The notes below the pieces were generated by a model. That model worked only from the letters and a program-made list of their open reading frames with translations. It did not search any database and was not told the DNA's origin. Shown one piece after another: positions 7,569 through 17,440 of a stretch of 64,000 nt of DNA. Location: the NCBI RefSeq assembly GCF_012163155.1, contig NZ_JAAVUN010000004.1, positions 1 through 64,000 on the forward strand, read 5' to 3'. The position numbers and the translations under genes are program-made. Every line of letters starts with the position of its first letter. Within the stretch, counting starts at the first letter, position 1. The DNA is from Kocuria subflava. GTDB taxonomy: Bacteria > Actinomycetota > Actinomycetes > Actinomycetales > Micrococcaceae.

Positions 7569-9046
7569 AGCATCACTTGCTCGTCCGGGCGTGACCGCAG
7601 CTGCGACTCCACGTAGTCCTCCACCGCCTGACTGGTGGGGACGTCCTGTCGGAGTCGTTCGGACAGGAACCAGCGGTGTTCCAGGACCTCATGCACGATC
7701 TCTGCGGGCTCACGTTTGGTGCGCAGGTCCGCGGGAACGGCGGACATGATCTTGGAGTAGACCTCCTGCATCCACAACGCCCCGGTCAGGTCATCCGGCA
7801 GGCCGGGGTAGAGGGCGCGTCCGAACTGGGCGATGTCCGTGAGGATCCGGCGGGCCTGGTTCTCACGGGCGTTCATGCCCGTGATGTTGTGCAGCTGCCG
7901 GGAATGGTGTCCCGGTTCCACCACGCGGGGGACCAGCTGAACGTAACCGTCGTCGTCGGTGTCCAGGGAGGCTTCTTCGACGTCGAACCCGAGGTCGTTG
8001 AGACGTTTGATCCGTTCGGCCACGCGCCAACGCTGCTCGTGCGGGAAGCGCTCCGCGCCCGTGAGTTCAGCCCACAACTTCTGGTAGGTCTCCACGATTC
8101 GCTCGGAGGTGATGAACGGGTCCACCGGCACTGGGGCGGAGGAGACGATTTGTGTCAGGGCGGTGGTGGCGGCCGCCGGCTCGTAATGAGCCTTCTCCCC
8201 GGTGGTCATGGACGGATCCAGCGGGGGACCTTCGTGGGAGTCGTCATGGAACCCGGCCAGGAGGTCCATCAATTCCCCGGCCACGTTGGTGCGTGCCAAC
8301 TCGAGGTCGTAACTGCGTTGTCCCTTGGTTAGCTGCGGGTGGAGTTCACCAGTTTCGGCATCCACCAGATAAGCAGCAAATCGACCGGCGTCACGCAGGA
8401 ACAAGGTGTTGGACAGGGAGACGTCTCCCCAGTAGAAACCGGCAAGGTGAAGCTGCACCAGCAGCAGTGCCAGCGCATCCACCAGCTTGTCCGCGATGTT
8501 GGCATCGGGGTGTTCGGAGAACAGCACCCGGTAGGGCAGGGAGAAATTCAGGTGCTCGGTCAGCAAGACGGCCGGCAGTTCCTCGCCATCGCGGCTGTGG
8601 CGCTCCGTCACCACGGCAACCGGCACCACGCACGGGGTGCCGAGCTGACGCAGTCGCCGCAGGAGGTCGTATTCGCGGGCGGCATTGCGTGCCGTGGTCT
8701 CCTTGGCCGCCAGAACCCGGTCACCCACCTGGGCAAAGCGCACCACGTGTCGGGAGATCCCGCGGGGATAGGCCACCAGGACGTCATCCGGCCACTCCGC
8801 CAAGGGCGTCGACCAGGGCAGATCAAGCAGCTCGGGCTGGGGAAAACCCGTTTGGATCTTGACCCTCCTGGCCGACGGCTTCAGATAGCGGCCAGGAGGC
8901 GGTCCACTCATGGTGGTGTCCGGGGGGAGTTTTTCCTGCCCGGGGCCCCCTCCCAGGGAGGGAGTGGATGACGGGGAGCCCGCGGTGGCAGAGGTGTCCC
9001 AGGGGGCTTGTGGGGAGGAACCCGATGAGGAACTTTGCATGATCAT
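7565..9046 (-). CDS. DUF4032 domain protein with kinase-like N-terminal fold
   Basis: 493 residues from the chosen ATG at 9046; the frame stays open to a GTG at 9175, but that would run into the toxin-antitoxin promoter. After a Ser/Pro-rich leader, residues about 100-260 resemble a lipopolysaccharide-kinase-like fold: an AAKET lysine segment, GDVSLSNTL (catalytic-loop-like) and VDAETGEL (metal-loop-like). The C-terminal part is the DUF4032 region with the family-typical HNITGMNARENQARR. Such proteins are common in Actinobacteria; the substrate is unknown. The stop overlaps the start of the DUF1275 gene. Confidence 0.8.
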   Translation of the reverse strand: MIMQSSSSGSSPQAPWDTSATAGSPSSTPSLGGGPGQEKLPPDTTMSGPPPGRYLKPSARRVKIQTGFPQPELLDLPWSTPLAEWPDDVLVAYPRGISRHVVRFAQVGDRVLAAKETTARNAAREYDLLRRLRQLGTPCVVPVAVVTERHSRDGEELPAVLLTEHLNFSLPYRVLFSEHPDANIADKLVDALALLLVQLHLAGFYWGDVSLSNTLFLRDAGRFAAYLVDAETGELHPQLTKGQRSYDLELARTNVAGELMDLLAGFHDDSHEGPPLDPSMTTGEKAHYEPAAATTALTQIVSSAPVPVDPFITSERIVETYQKLWAELTGAERFPHEQRWRVAERIKRLNDLGFDVEEASLDTDDDGYVQLVPRVVEPGHHSRQLHNITGMNARENQARRILTDIAQFGRALYPGLPDDLTGALWMQEVYSKIMSAVPADLRTKREPAEIVHEVLEHRWFLSERLRQDVPTSQAVEDYVESQLRSRPDEQVML

Positions 9047-9138
9047 CGAGCCTACACGGGGCACCCGCAGCCGATCAGGGTGCCGAGCCCTTGTCTGTGC
9101 CGGTGGGCGGAGCGTCTGAGTTCGTGAGTCCAAAGCAT

Positions 9139-9161
9139 GCATACCGCATGTTGGATATGCT
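9139..9161 (+). promoter_or_regulatory. TA promoter/operator: inverted repeat plus TATGCT -10
   Basis: GCATACC (9139-9145) is mirrored by GGATATGC (9153-9160) around a short spacer. TATGCT (9156-9161) ends exactly 6 nt before the antitoxin ATG, the spacing expected for a leaderless transcript. Autoregulation through such repeats is known for FitAB-type systems. Confidence 0.4.
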
Positions 9162-9167
9162 CTGTGC

Positions 9168-9392
9168 ATGACCACTATTCAGGTGCGCAATGTTTCGGAG
9201 GCAACCAGCCGTGCCCTCAAGGCCAAGGCCGCGCTGGAAGGGAGATCTTTGAGCGATTATCTGCTGATCGAGTTGGAGCAACTGGCCGCCCGCCCCAGCC
9301 GGGCGGAGCTGCTGGCTCGCATTGCTGATCGACCGCCAAAAAACCTGCCCGCGGCTGAGGATGTCCTGGTAGGGGTGCGACCGGCGTCGTGA
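9168..9392 (+). CDS. FitA-like ribbon-helix-helix antitoxin
   Basis: A 74-residue protein. The N-terminal ribbon-helix-helix (TIQVRNVSEATSRALKAKA, then GRSLSDYLLIELEQLA) is typical of FitA/VapB antitoxins that bind their own promoter. The C-terminal tail (about 50-74) would wrap the toxin. The stop overlaps the GTG start of the PIN-domain gene by 4 bp, the standard coupling of VapBC pairs. No Shine-Dalgarno sequence is seen, and a TATGCT hexamer 6 nt upstream suggests leaderless translation. Confidence 0.88.
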   Translation: MTTIQVRNVSEATSRALKAKAALEGRSLSDYLLIELEQLAARPSRAELLARIADRPPKNLPAAEDVLVGVRPAS

Positions 9393-9772
9393 CGCTGGTG
9401 GTTGATGCTTCGGCAATCGCCGAGCTGCTGCTTGGAACGCAACGCGGACGTCGAGTGGCCCAAGCCGTTTCCCAGGAGGATCTGGTTGCTCCCCAGCACT
9501 TGACGGTGGAGGTGGTCTCCGTTCTCCGGGGCTGGTATCTGGGAGGGCACATCACGGACCAGGAGGCGCGCCAAGCCCTTCAGGAGTTCACACTGCTGGG
9601 TGTCAGGGAGTTGCCGGGGGTGGATCTTCTGGATGCAGTGTGGGATCTGCGCAACAACGTCAGTGTGTATGACGCCATGTACGTTGCCCTGGCACGAGAA
9701 CTTGAGTGCAGGCTCCTGAGCCTGGACGCCAGGCTGATCAAGGCGGTGCCCGGCACCGTGATAGCCCCCTGA
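9389..9772 (+). CDS. VapC/FitB-type PIN domain toxin
   Basis: A 127-residue PIN-domain ribonuclease. The acidic catalytic residues are visible in VVDASAIAELL (Asp6), in SVYDAMYVALA (Asp about 93) and LSLDARL (Asp about 112), together with a conserved Glu in TVEVVSVLR. VapC toxins cut specific tRNAs or rRNA when released from the antitoxin. The GTG start overlaps the antitoxin stop (GTGA). The length is complete for the family, so the pair looks functional. Confidence 0.9.
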   Translation: MTLVVDASAIAELLLGTQRGRRVAQAVSQEDLVAPQHLTVEVVSVLRGWYLGGHITDQEARQALQEFTLLGVRELPGVDLLDAVWDLRNNVSVYDAMYVALARELECRLLSLDARLIKAVPGTVIAP

Positions 9773-9959
9773 AGCACCGTCCCTGCCGCACCGCGTTCCA
9801 GGGCTGATTGACCCGACACCCGTTCACGTTTCAACGCGGGTGCGAAAGATGTGCGACACACCACCTCAGATGATCTGCATCACGTGGCGAGGCCCGTAGG
9901 TTGGTTCTACTTGCCGCAAGAGCAGCGGTGTACCACTCTCCAACCACGAGGTTCCTCCT

Positions 9960-11231
9960 GTGACGCCACCACCAGCACCACCGCCACATTCTGCGAACGG
10001 GCGGTTGACCCGCCGTCGTCTACTGGGTGCCGCCTCAGGGTTCGGATTGATCGCTGTACTCAGTGCGTGTGGGTCGGGCGGCCAGGGCGGCCTGCCGGTG
10101 GGCCCCGGCCAGCTGAGGATCCAGGCCGGTGACGATGAAATACCTGGTCTGCAGCAGATCGCCGAACGTTTCACGGACGCCACGGGGGTCACAGTGGAGT
10201 TCATTCAGCGGGAGATCAACGCGCAGTCCATCTCTGACTTCATTGCCCAGGCGCCCATGGGGCAAGCGCCGGACATTTTGATCTCCCCGCATGACAACTT
10301 GGGGCAGTTGGCCGCCAACGGGGTAATCGCTTCCGTGGAAATGGGGGACCGGGGCGAGGATTTCACGCAGAACGCGCTGACGGCGGTGACCTACGACGGC
10401 GTGAGCTACGGCGTTCCGTATGCCGTGGAATGTGTGGCCATGGTCCGTAATGACGACCTCACGCAGGACGAACCTGAGACTTTCGACGATCTGCGTGCCG
10501 TGGGGCGCCGTCTGATGGACGAGCAGGGGCTGCAGTACCCGTTCACCATCTCCCAGTCACCCACCAACGGGGACCCGTACCACCTGTACGCCCTCCAGAC
10601 ATCCTTCGGTGCCGAGGTCTTTGCCCGGGATGAGGACGGCGAATACCTCCCGGAACTAACCATGGGTGGCTCGGAGGGTGAGCAGTTCGCCAACTACCTG
10701 GCCGATCTGGGGGAGACAGGAGACCTGCGGACTTCCATGACGCCTGACATCGCCAAGGAAGCGTTCATCAACGGTGAGTCCGGTTTCCACCTGTGCGGTC
10801 CGTGGGACCTGGTGGACCTGGAGGCAGCGGAGATGAACTGCACCGTGTTCCCCATCCCGCCGGCAGGCCCCGAGGAGGCGCGTCCTTTTGCCGGCGTGCA
10901 AGCCTTTTTTGTCAACGCCAACGGGCGCAATCCCGTGGCAGCCCAAGACTTTGTGACCAACTGGATCACTCAGCCCGAATCTCAATTGGCGCTTTACAAG
11001 TCCACTGGGCGGCCACCGGCGTCGTCCACGGCTGTGGAGCAGATGCAGGACGATCCTTGGCGTACGCAGTACGCCGTCATTGCCGAAACTGCTCTTCCCA
11101 TGCCCGCCATTCCCGCCATGGGTGCGGTCTGGAGCTTCTGGGGAACGGCTCAAAACGCCATTGTGGATGGCCGAGGCGAGCCGCAACAGCTGTGGGAGAA
11201 CATGATTTCCAACATCGAGGGACAGATCTGA
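9960..11231 (+). CDS. maltose/trehalose-type ABC transporter substrate-binding lipoprotein
   Basis: 423 residues, family 1 sugar-binding protein. The N-terminus has a Tat-like RRR motif followed by a hydrophobic stretch and a lipobox LSAC with Cys37 as lipid anchor. The mature part opens with an ADDEIPG-like MalE start and has the EAR/FAGVQAFFVN segment seen in maltodextrin-binding proteins. GTG start with GAGG about 9 nt upstream. The stop overlaps the next ATG by one base (TGATG), so it heads a three-gene operon. Substrate is probably maltose, maltodextrin or trehalose; convergent otsBA genes hint at trehalose metabolism. The 187-bp upstream gap (9773-9959) should hold the promoter; I see no certain operator. 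Confidence 0.85.
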   Translation: MTPPPAPPPHSANGRLTRRRLLGAASGFGLIAVLSACGSGGQGGLPVGPGQLRIQAGDDEIPGLQQIAERFTDATGVTVEFIQREINAQSISDFIAQAPMGQAPDILISPHDNLGQLAANGVIASVEMGDRGEDFTQNALTAVTYDGVSYGVPYAVECVAMVRNDDLTQDEPETFDDLRAVGRRLMDEQGLQYPFTISQSPTNGDPYHLYALQTSFGAEVFARDEDGEYLPELTMGGSEGEQFANYLADLGETGDLRTSMTPDIAKEAFINGESGFHLCGPWDLVDLEAAEMNCTVFPIPPAGPEEARPFAGVQAFFVNANGRNPVAAQDFVTNWITQPESQLALYKSTGRPPASSTAVEQMQDDPWRTQYAVIAETALPMPAIPAMGAVWSFWGTAQNAIVDGRGEPQQLWENMISNIEGQI

Positions 11232-12883
11232 TGGCTTCCACCACCCGTTCATCTGCGCCTGAGCCCGCCGGAAACTCAGCGGAGACCACCCTGCCGTGGG
11301 GTGCGGGGGACTCCGCGCCCGCCACTGAACCCAAGCGCGCACACTCGCGCGGGTTCGGTGTGGGATTCGTGGTCAAGTTGATCCTGATGGCGTTGATCAA
11401 CGCCTTTGGCATTTACGGAATCGTTGCCGCATTCGGTGTGGGCAGCTGGGCCATTGCGGTGTTCCTGATTCTGGCGTTGATTGCCGCCAACCTGATCTAT
11501 TTTCTACCCGGTAGGCGGATCCTTCCGGCCAAGTATCTTTTCCCCGGGCTGATCTTCCTGCTGGTGTTCCAGGTGTTCGTGATCCTTTACACGGGATACA
11601 CGGCGTTCACCAACTACGGTGACGGCCACAACGGCACCAAAGAAGATGCCATTGCCCAGCTGGAGCAAACCTACGAACAACGGGTGGAGGGCTCACCCCA
11701 GTACCCGGTAACAGTGCTGAGCAGCGACGACGACGGTGCGCTTGCCCTGGCCACCCTCCAGGACGGCCAGGTGCTGGTGGGTTCCCAGGACACTGCCTTG
11801 GCGCCGGCTGCGAACGCGGAATCCTCCGACGGTTCAGTGACCGCAGTGGATGGTTACGAGGTCCTGGACTACGCAGAAACCGTGAACTCACCGGAGCAGC
11901 TTGCTGAGCTGCGAGTTCCGGTGTCCGATGACCCCGCAGACGGTGCCTTGCGGACTGCTGATGGGTCCACAGCGTTTGCCTACACACCCACACTGACCTA
12001 CGACGACGGTCAGGACGCCATGGTTGATGCCGATGGCACCGTGTGGGCGGATCAGGGAACGGGTGCCTTTGTTTCTCCTGATGGGGAAGAACTGCGACCC
12101 GGCTGGCAGGTGTTCGTTGGATTCGACAACTTTGCTGCGGTGTTTGATCCAGAGGTCATTGGCGGTCCGTTCCTGTCCGTGACGTTGTGGACCTTTGCAT
12201 TCGCGCTGATTTCCGTGGCTTCCACGTTCCTGCTGGGGTTATTGCTGGCGATTCTGCTCAACGACAAGAACCTCAAGGGCCGCAACATCTACCGGGCCAT
12301 CATTTTCATGCCGTACGCCTTCCCCATGTTCCTCTCCGCCTTGATCTGGGCCGGGTTGCTGAACACGGATTACGGGTGGGTCAACCAGGTTCTTCTGAGC
12401 GGGGCCGGTGTTCCGTGGCTGGAGGATCCGTGGATGGCGCGGCTCTCCGTGCTCTTGGTGAACCTGTGGCTCGGATTTCCCTACATGTTCTTGATTTCCA
12501 CGGGTGCTCTGCAGTCCATCCCGGAGGAACTCTACGAATCAGCTGCCATGGACGGGGCCGGCCCCGTCCGCCGGTTCCGCTCCATCACCTTGCCCATGCT
12601 CATGGTGGCGGTGGGACCTCTGCTGATCGCGTCCTTTGCCATGAACTTCAACAACTTCAACGTCATTTACCTGGTGACACAGGGTGGTCCGCAGGATCTG
12701 GACTCCACCACCGGGGTTGGCGCCACGGACATCTTGATTTCTTTTGTCTACAAGATCGCATTCTCCGGTGGCACCAATGACTACGGTTTGGCGGCAGCGC
12801 TGTCCATCTTGATCTTTGTGATGGTGGCCGTGGTGTCCCTGCTGACCTTCCGCCGCTCCAAGGCTCTTGAGGAGATCAACTGA
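11231..12883 (+). CDS. MalF-type sugar ABC transporter permease
   Basis: 550 residues with about eight membrane segments. Three lie in the first 135 residues. A large extracytoplasmic insertion of about 170 residues follows, equivalent to the MalF P2 loop that contacts the binding protein, then five segments form the BPD permease core. The EAA loop is ESAAMDGAGPVRRF, the coupling helix for the ATPase. The long MalF-like loop supports a maltose-type rather than a generic CUT1 system. One-base TGATG overlaps on both sides show tight coupling. Confidence 0.9.
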   Translation: MASTTRSSAPEPAGNSAETTLPWGAGDSAPATEPKRAHSRGFGVGFVVKLILMALINAFGIYGIVAAFGVGSWAIAVFLILALIAANLIYFLPGRRILPAKYLFPGLIFLLVFQVFVILYTGYTAFTNYGDGHNGTKEDAIAQLEQTYEQRVEGSPQYPVTVLSSDDDGALALATLQDGQVLVGSQDTALAPAANAESSDGSVTAVDGYEVLDYAETVNSPEQLAELRVPVSDDPADGALRTADGSTAFAYTPTLTYDDGQDAMVDADGTVWADQGTGAFVSPDGEELRPGWQVFVGFDNFAAVFDPEVIGGPFLSVTLWTFAFALISVASTFLLGLLLAILLNDKNLKGRNIYRAIIFMPYAFPMFLSALIWAGLLNTDYGWVNQVLLSGAGVPWLEDPWMARLSVLLVNLWLGFPYMFLISTGALQSIPEELYESAAMDGAGPVRRFRSITLPMLMVAVGPLLIASFAMNFNNFNVIYLVTQGGPQDLDSTTGVGATDILISFVYKIAFSGGTNDYGLAAALSILIFVMVAVVSLLTFRRSKALEEIN

Positions 12884-13785
12884 TGTCCAGCGCAACCACT
12901 CAGCCGCAGACACAGCGCGGGCGTAAGCGCAGAACCAAGGCCGGGCGTTCCAACGCGTGGTGGCGTCACGTGGTGGCGCTGATCATGTGCGTGTTCGCGC
13001 TGTTCCCCTTGGTCTACGCGCTGTCATCTTCCCTGTCAGAGGCAGGATCTTTGATGGGTTCCAACCAGCTGTTCGCCACGGTGACAGGGGCCAATTACCA
13101 GCAGTTGTTCTCCGATCCGCAGACGCCGTTCATGCGGTGGTTTGTGAACTCACTGGTGATTGCCGGTGCCACTGCCCTTGGCACCACTCTGATGGGCGCG
13201 GCAGCGGCTTACGCGTTCTCCCGTTTCCGTTTCAACGGGCGCCGCAAGGGCCTGATGTCCTTGCTGGTGATCCAGATGTTCCCGCAGCTGTTGGCGTTTG
13301 TGGCCATCTTCTTGCTGCTGTTCGCCATCTCCGGGGTCTATCCGTTCCTGGGGCTGAACTCCCGGATGGGCTTGATCGCCGTGTATCTGGGTGGTGCCTT
13401 GGGTGCCAACACGTTCCTGATGTACGGGTTCTTCAACACGATCCCGCGTGACATTGATGAAGCTGCCACGATCGATGGCGCCTCGCATGCGCAGATCTAC
13501 TGGACCATGATCCTGCCGTTGGTGCGCCCCATCCTGGTGGTGGTGGCCATGCTGTCCTTCATCATGGCGTTCTCAGACTTCCTGCTGGCACAGATTGTGC
13601 TGCAGGACCCCTCCCAGTACACGCTGGCGGTTGGCCTCTACGAATTCGTCTCCGTGCAGTTCGGTGAGGACTGGGGAGTGTTCAGCGCAGGGGCCATCAT
13701 TGCCGCACTGCCCGTGATGCTGCTGTTCCTTTTCCTGCAGCGCTACATCGTGGCGGGCCTGACGGGTGGTGCCGTCAAGGGGTGA
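12883..13785 (+). CDS. MalG-type sugar ABC transporter permease
   Basis: 300 residues with six membrane helices after a short basic N-terminus. The EAA motif is EAATIDGASHAQIYW, followed by LPLVRP. It partners the MalF-type permease. The ATG overlaps the preceding stop by one base. No ATPase gene follows; in many Actinobacteria a single shared MsmK/MsiK-type ATPase encoded elsewhere powers several sugar importers, which is the likely case here. The gene ends one base from the stop of the convergent otsB. Confidence 0.92.
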   Translation: MSSATTQPQTQRGRKRRTKAGRSNAWWRHVVALIMCVFALFPLVYALSSSLSEAGSLMGSNQLFATVTGANYQQLFSDPQTPFMRWFVNSLVIAGATALGTTLMGAAAAYAFSRFRFNGRRKGLMSLLVIQMFPQLLAFVAIFLLLFAISGVYPFLGLNSRMGLIAVYLGGALGANTFLMYGFFNTIPRDIDEAATIDGASHAQIYWTMILPLVRPILVVVAMLSFIMAFSDFLLAQIVLQDPSQYTLAVGLYEFVSVQFGEDWGVFSAGAIIAALPVMLLFLFLQRYIVAGLTGGAVKG

Positions 13786-13786
13786 G

Positions 13787-14601
13787 TCAGCCCTGGCGCA
13801 GTTCAGCCAACTGCGCCAGGACCGCCCCCATGGCATCCGGATCAGCCACACGGTACGGGGCAACGGTGTCCTTGGGCCCCACCTTGATGCCCAGGTCATC
13901 GGGTCCCAGCACGGCAAGCCCGTGTTCATCGGTGACGTCGTCACCGGCGAACAGCGTCACATCAGGCTGCACGGCATTGATCAAAGCGGTGACGGCCTGG
14001 CCCTTGTCTGAGGTCAGCACGGAGCACTCCATGACCATCTCACCCGGGGTGATGCGCAGTCCCTCCAACGCAGAGAACTCTGCGTGCATGGTGGCCAGGG
14101 CCTCATCTGAGTCACCAGGGTTCTCCAGGGTGCGGGTGTGGAAGGCCACCCCGCCGGGTTTGTACTCGGCCACAGCACCGGGGTGGCGATCAACCAGGTC
14201 TCGGGTGGCGCTCACCGCCTGATCCAGCAGGGTCTGCTGTGTGGAGCCGAGTTCGATGCCGCTGCTGGTGGCCTCCGGACCCAGGATGCTGAGGTCGTAC
14301 TCCCCGCCGTGGGAACCGGAGAGCAGCATCCTGCGGTGCGGGTCCACTGCGGAATGCAGGAAGTCCATGGTCCGCCCGGAGATCACAGCCACCCAGGTGT
14401 TGGGCAGCCCGGCCAAGGTCTCCAGGGCGGCTTCAGCTGAGTCAACTGCTCGGGAGGCCGCAATGTCCTCCGTGAAGTAGGCCAGGGTGCCGTCAAAGTC
14501 CAGGGCCACCAGAAGACGCTCGGCGCCGGCCGCGCGCCGCAAGTGCTCCAGCAGGGCGTCGTCTTCCACTCGGGGTGCGGGCAACTCGTCGGTCGGGTTG
14601 G

Positions 14602-14605
<4 letters not shown>
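13787..14605 (-). CDS. otsB: trehalose-6-phosphate phosphatase
   Basis: 272 residues, HAD superfamily. Motif I is LVALDFDGTLAYF with the nucleophilic Asp; VISGRTMDFL matches the family GR motif, SHGGEYD lies in the cap region, and FAGDDVTDEHGL carries the metal-binding acidic pair. It converts trehalose-6-phosphate to trehalose in the cytoplasm. The ATG overlaps the otsA stop (ATGA), so the two are translationally coupled. Convergent with the sugar importer operon, with a shared hairpin at the 3' ends. Confidence 0.95.
13792..13820. terminator. bidirectional hairpin between malG-type gene and otsB
   Basis: Perfect 12-bp stem (13792-13803 with 13809-13820) and a 5-nt loop, beginning 7 bp past the permease stop and lying inside the last codons of otsB. 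A perfect stem at a convergent junction suggests a bidirectional terminator, although there is no U-run and it is embedded in otsB coding sequence. Confidence 0.6.
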
Positions 14606-16065
<1,460 letters not shown>

Positions 16066-16271
16066 GGCAAAAACTCCTCAGGCAGCTGTGGGGTTGTTCA
16101 CTGATCAGTCTACTGGCCATCTGGCCACCGTCCCTTGTCCGCGGGCAACAGTGGCCGATCAGTGCAATGCAGCCAGCAGTCATGACCAGCACACACGAAT
16201 CTGGGAAACAGCTGGATAACGAAGACCGTTATCCTTGGCAGCGAAACACAAAGGCCTGGTGCTCGGTCGGC

Positions 16272-16291
16272 CCACCCACTGCAGTGGGTGG
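16272..16291 (+). promoter_or_regulatory. perfect 20-bp palindrome upstream of the DsbA-like gene
   Basis: CCACCCACTG is followed directly by its reverse complement, and the outer flanks CTCGG/CCGAG extend the symmetry imperfectly. It lies 40-60 bp before the start of the DsbA-like gene in the 265-bp divergent gap between otsA and that gene. It could be an operator or a leader hairpin. The rest of the gap shows no gene. Confidence 0.45.
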
Positions 16292-16330
16292 CTGCGGCCG
16301 AGGCCACCCCCGGACGTCAGAAGAGGACCC

Positions 16331-17263
16331 ATGGCCGGCAAGACAGATCAAAAGGACTTCAGGGCCCAGGCCCGTCAGATTGCGGACAAGCACGCCAAGT
16401 CCGATGCCCGTCAGCGCAAACTGTTGATTGGCGGCATCGCGGCCCTGGTGGTGGCCATCCTGGTGATCATCGGCCTGGTGTTCTGGCAGGTGCGCTCGCA
16501 GCAGGTGGCCGATTCCGGCCCCGTGCCCGCATCCTCCAACCAGTACGGCGGCATTGTGCTGACCGCCGACGGCGTGACCAAGGACAGCTCCGAGACCGAT
16601 CAAGTTGATGTCAACGACGTCCCCGCACCACCGGAGACCCCGGCTGCGGAACCAGATGCGGAAGGCATTGTGGAGCCGGGGACGGCCAAGGATTCAGGGG
16701 ATCCCGTTCAGATCGTGATCTGGCAGGACTTTGACTGCGTGCACTGCGCCGAGCTGGAAACCCAGTACGGGGACGACATCGCTGAGCTGGTGGAGAACGG
16801 CGATGCCACCGTGGAGTACCGCACGGTGAACTTCCTGGACAACGCCACGTACTACTCCTCCCGCGCAGCCAACGCCTACTACGCGGTGGCCGATCAGGTG
16901 GGCACCAAGGAGGCGCTGGAGTTCCAGAAGGAGATGTACAGCCACCAGGGCACCGGTGGCCTGGACAACCAGGAGATCATCGACATTGCCGCCAACCACG
17001 GCGCCGACGTGAGCGATGCAGTCAACGACGGCGAATGGCGCACCATGGTCAACTACACCACTGCCTTGGCGCAGGACAACGGTGTGACCGGTACCCCCAC
17101 CGTGATCATTGACGGCACCGTCTGGGATCAGAGTGAGGGCATCAAGGAGACGGTCGAGTCGGCCAAGGGCTGGCCCACGTTTCACGTCGGGGGGCCCCCC
17201 CGCCCCCGTTTCACGACGGCGCCCCGCAGCACATGTGTTGCGGGGCGCCGTCGTTGTTTCTGA
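16331..17263 (+). CDS. membrane-anchored DsbA-like thioredoxin-fold protein
   Basis: 310 residues from ATG 16331, which has AGAGGA four nt upstream. A cytoplasmic basic N-terminus is followed by one membrane helix (about 31-53), an acidic linker and a DsbA-type thioredoxin domain with active site CVHC (Cys136, Cys139) and a cis-Pro in GTPTVIIDG. It should act outside the membrane as a thiol-disulfide oxidase or reductase. Odd point: the thioredoxin fold should end near TVESAKG, but the frame runs about 30 residues further through a 13-bp direct repeat, a G6C7 run and a complete terminator hairpin. The original stop was probably lost by duplication or frameshift. Confidence 0.85.
   Translation: MAGKTDQKDFRAQARQIADKHAKSDARQRKLLIGGIAALVVAILVIIGLVFWQVRSQQVADSGPVPASSNQYGGIVLTADGVTKDSSETDQVDVNDVPAPPETPAAEPDAEGIVEPGTAKDSGDPVQIVIWQDFDCVHCAELETQYGDDIAELVENGDATVEYRTVNFLDNATYYSSRAANAYYAVADQVGTKEALEFQKEMYSHQGTGGLDNQEIIDIAANHGADVSDAVNDGEWRTMVNYTTALAQDNGVTGTPTVIIDGTVWDQSEGIKETVESAKGWPTFHVGGPPRPRFTTAPRSTCVAGRRRCF
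17213..17260 (+). terminator. strong hairpin overlapping the end of the DsbA-like CDS
   Basis: Perfect 16-bp GC-rich stem (17213-17228 with 17239-17254) with a 10-nt loop, followed by a T-rich stretch (TGTTTCTG). It has the form of an intrinsic terminator, yet the reading frame of the DsbA-like gene passes right through it and stops at 17261-17263. Confidence 0.8.
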
Positions 17264-17290
17264 GTCTGTCCGGGTGTGGGGCAGGCCGAT

Positions 17291-17319
17291 GTGAACCGCA
17301 GGCGGGCAGCCGCTATCAT
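17291..17319 (+). promoter_or_regulatory. probable promoter of tRNA-Thr
   Basis: TATCAT (17314-17319) is a good -10 element; GTGAAC (17291-17296) at 17-bp spacing is a weak -35. Transcription would start about 18 bp before the tRNA. Confidence 0.4.
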
Positions 17320-17343
17320 GGGCGGGTTCCGTTTTTGGAACGC

Positions 17344-17416
17344 GCCTCCTTAGCTCAGTTGGTAGAGCAGCTGCCTTGTAAACAGCAGGTCATCGGTTCG
17401 AATCCGGTAGGGGGCT
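17344..17416 (+). tRNA. tRNA-Thr (TGT)
   Basis: Full cloverleaf: 7-bp acceptor stem 17344-17350 with 17409-17415 (one T-G wobble), D arm GCTC/GAGC, anticodon loop CTTGTAA with anticodon TGT, T loop TTCGAAT in stem ATCGG/CCGGT, discriminator T. CCA is not encoded. The base pair closing the anticodon loop is a C-A mismatch (position 31-39), unusual for this tRNA. Confidence 0.95.
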
Positions 17417-17440
17417 CTCTTCATGCCCGCTGACCGCCGG

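Noticed and set aside
9773-9959. LacI-type operator before the sugar-binding protein gene
   Set aside because: Only short, imperfect symmetry (CACCCG...CGGGTG) is present and no LacI-family gene is nearby.
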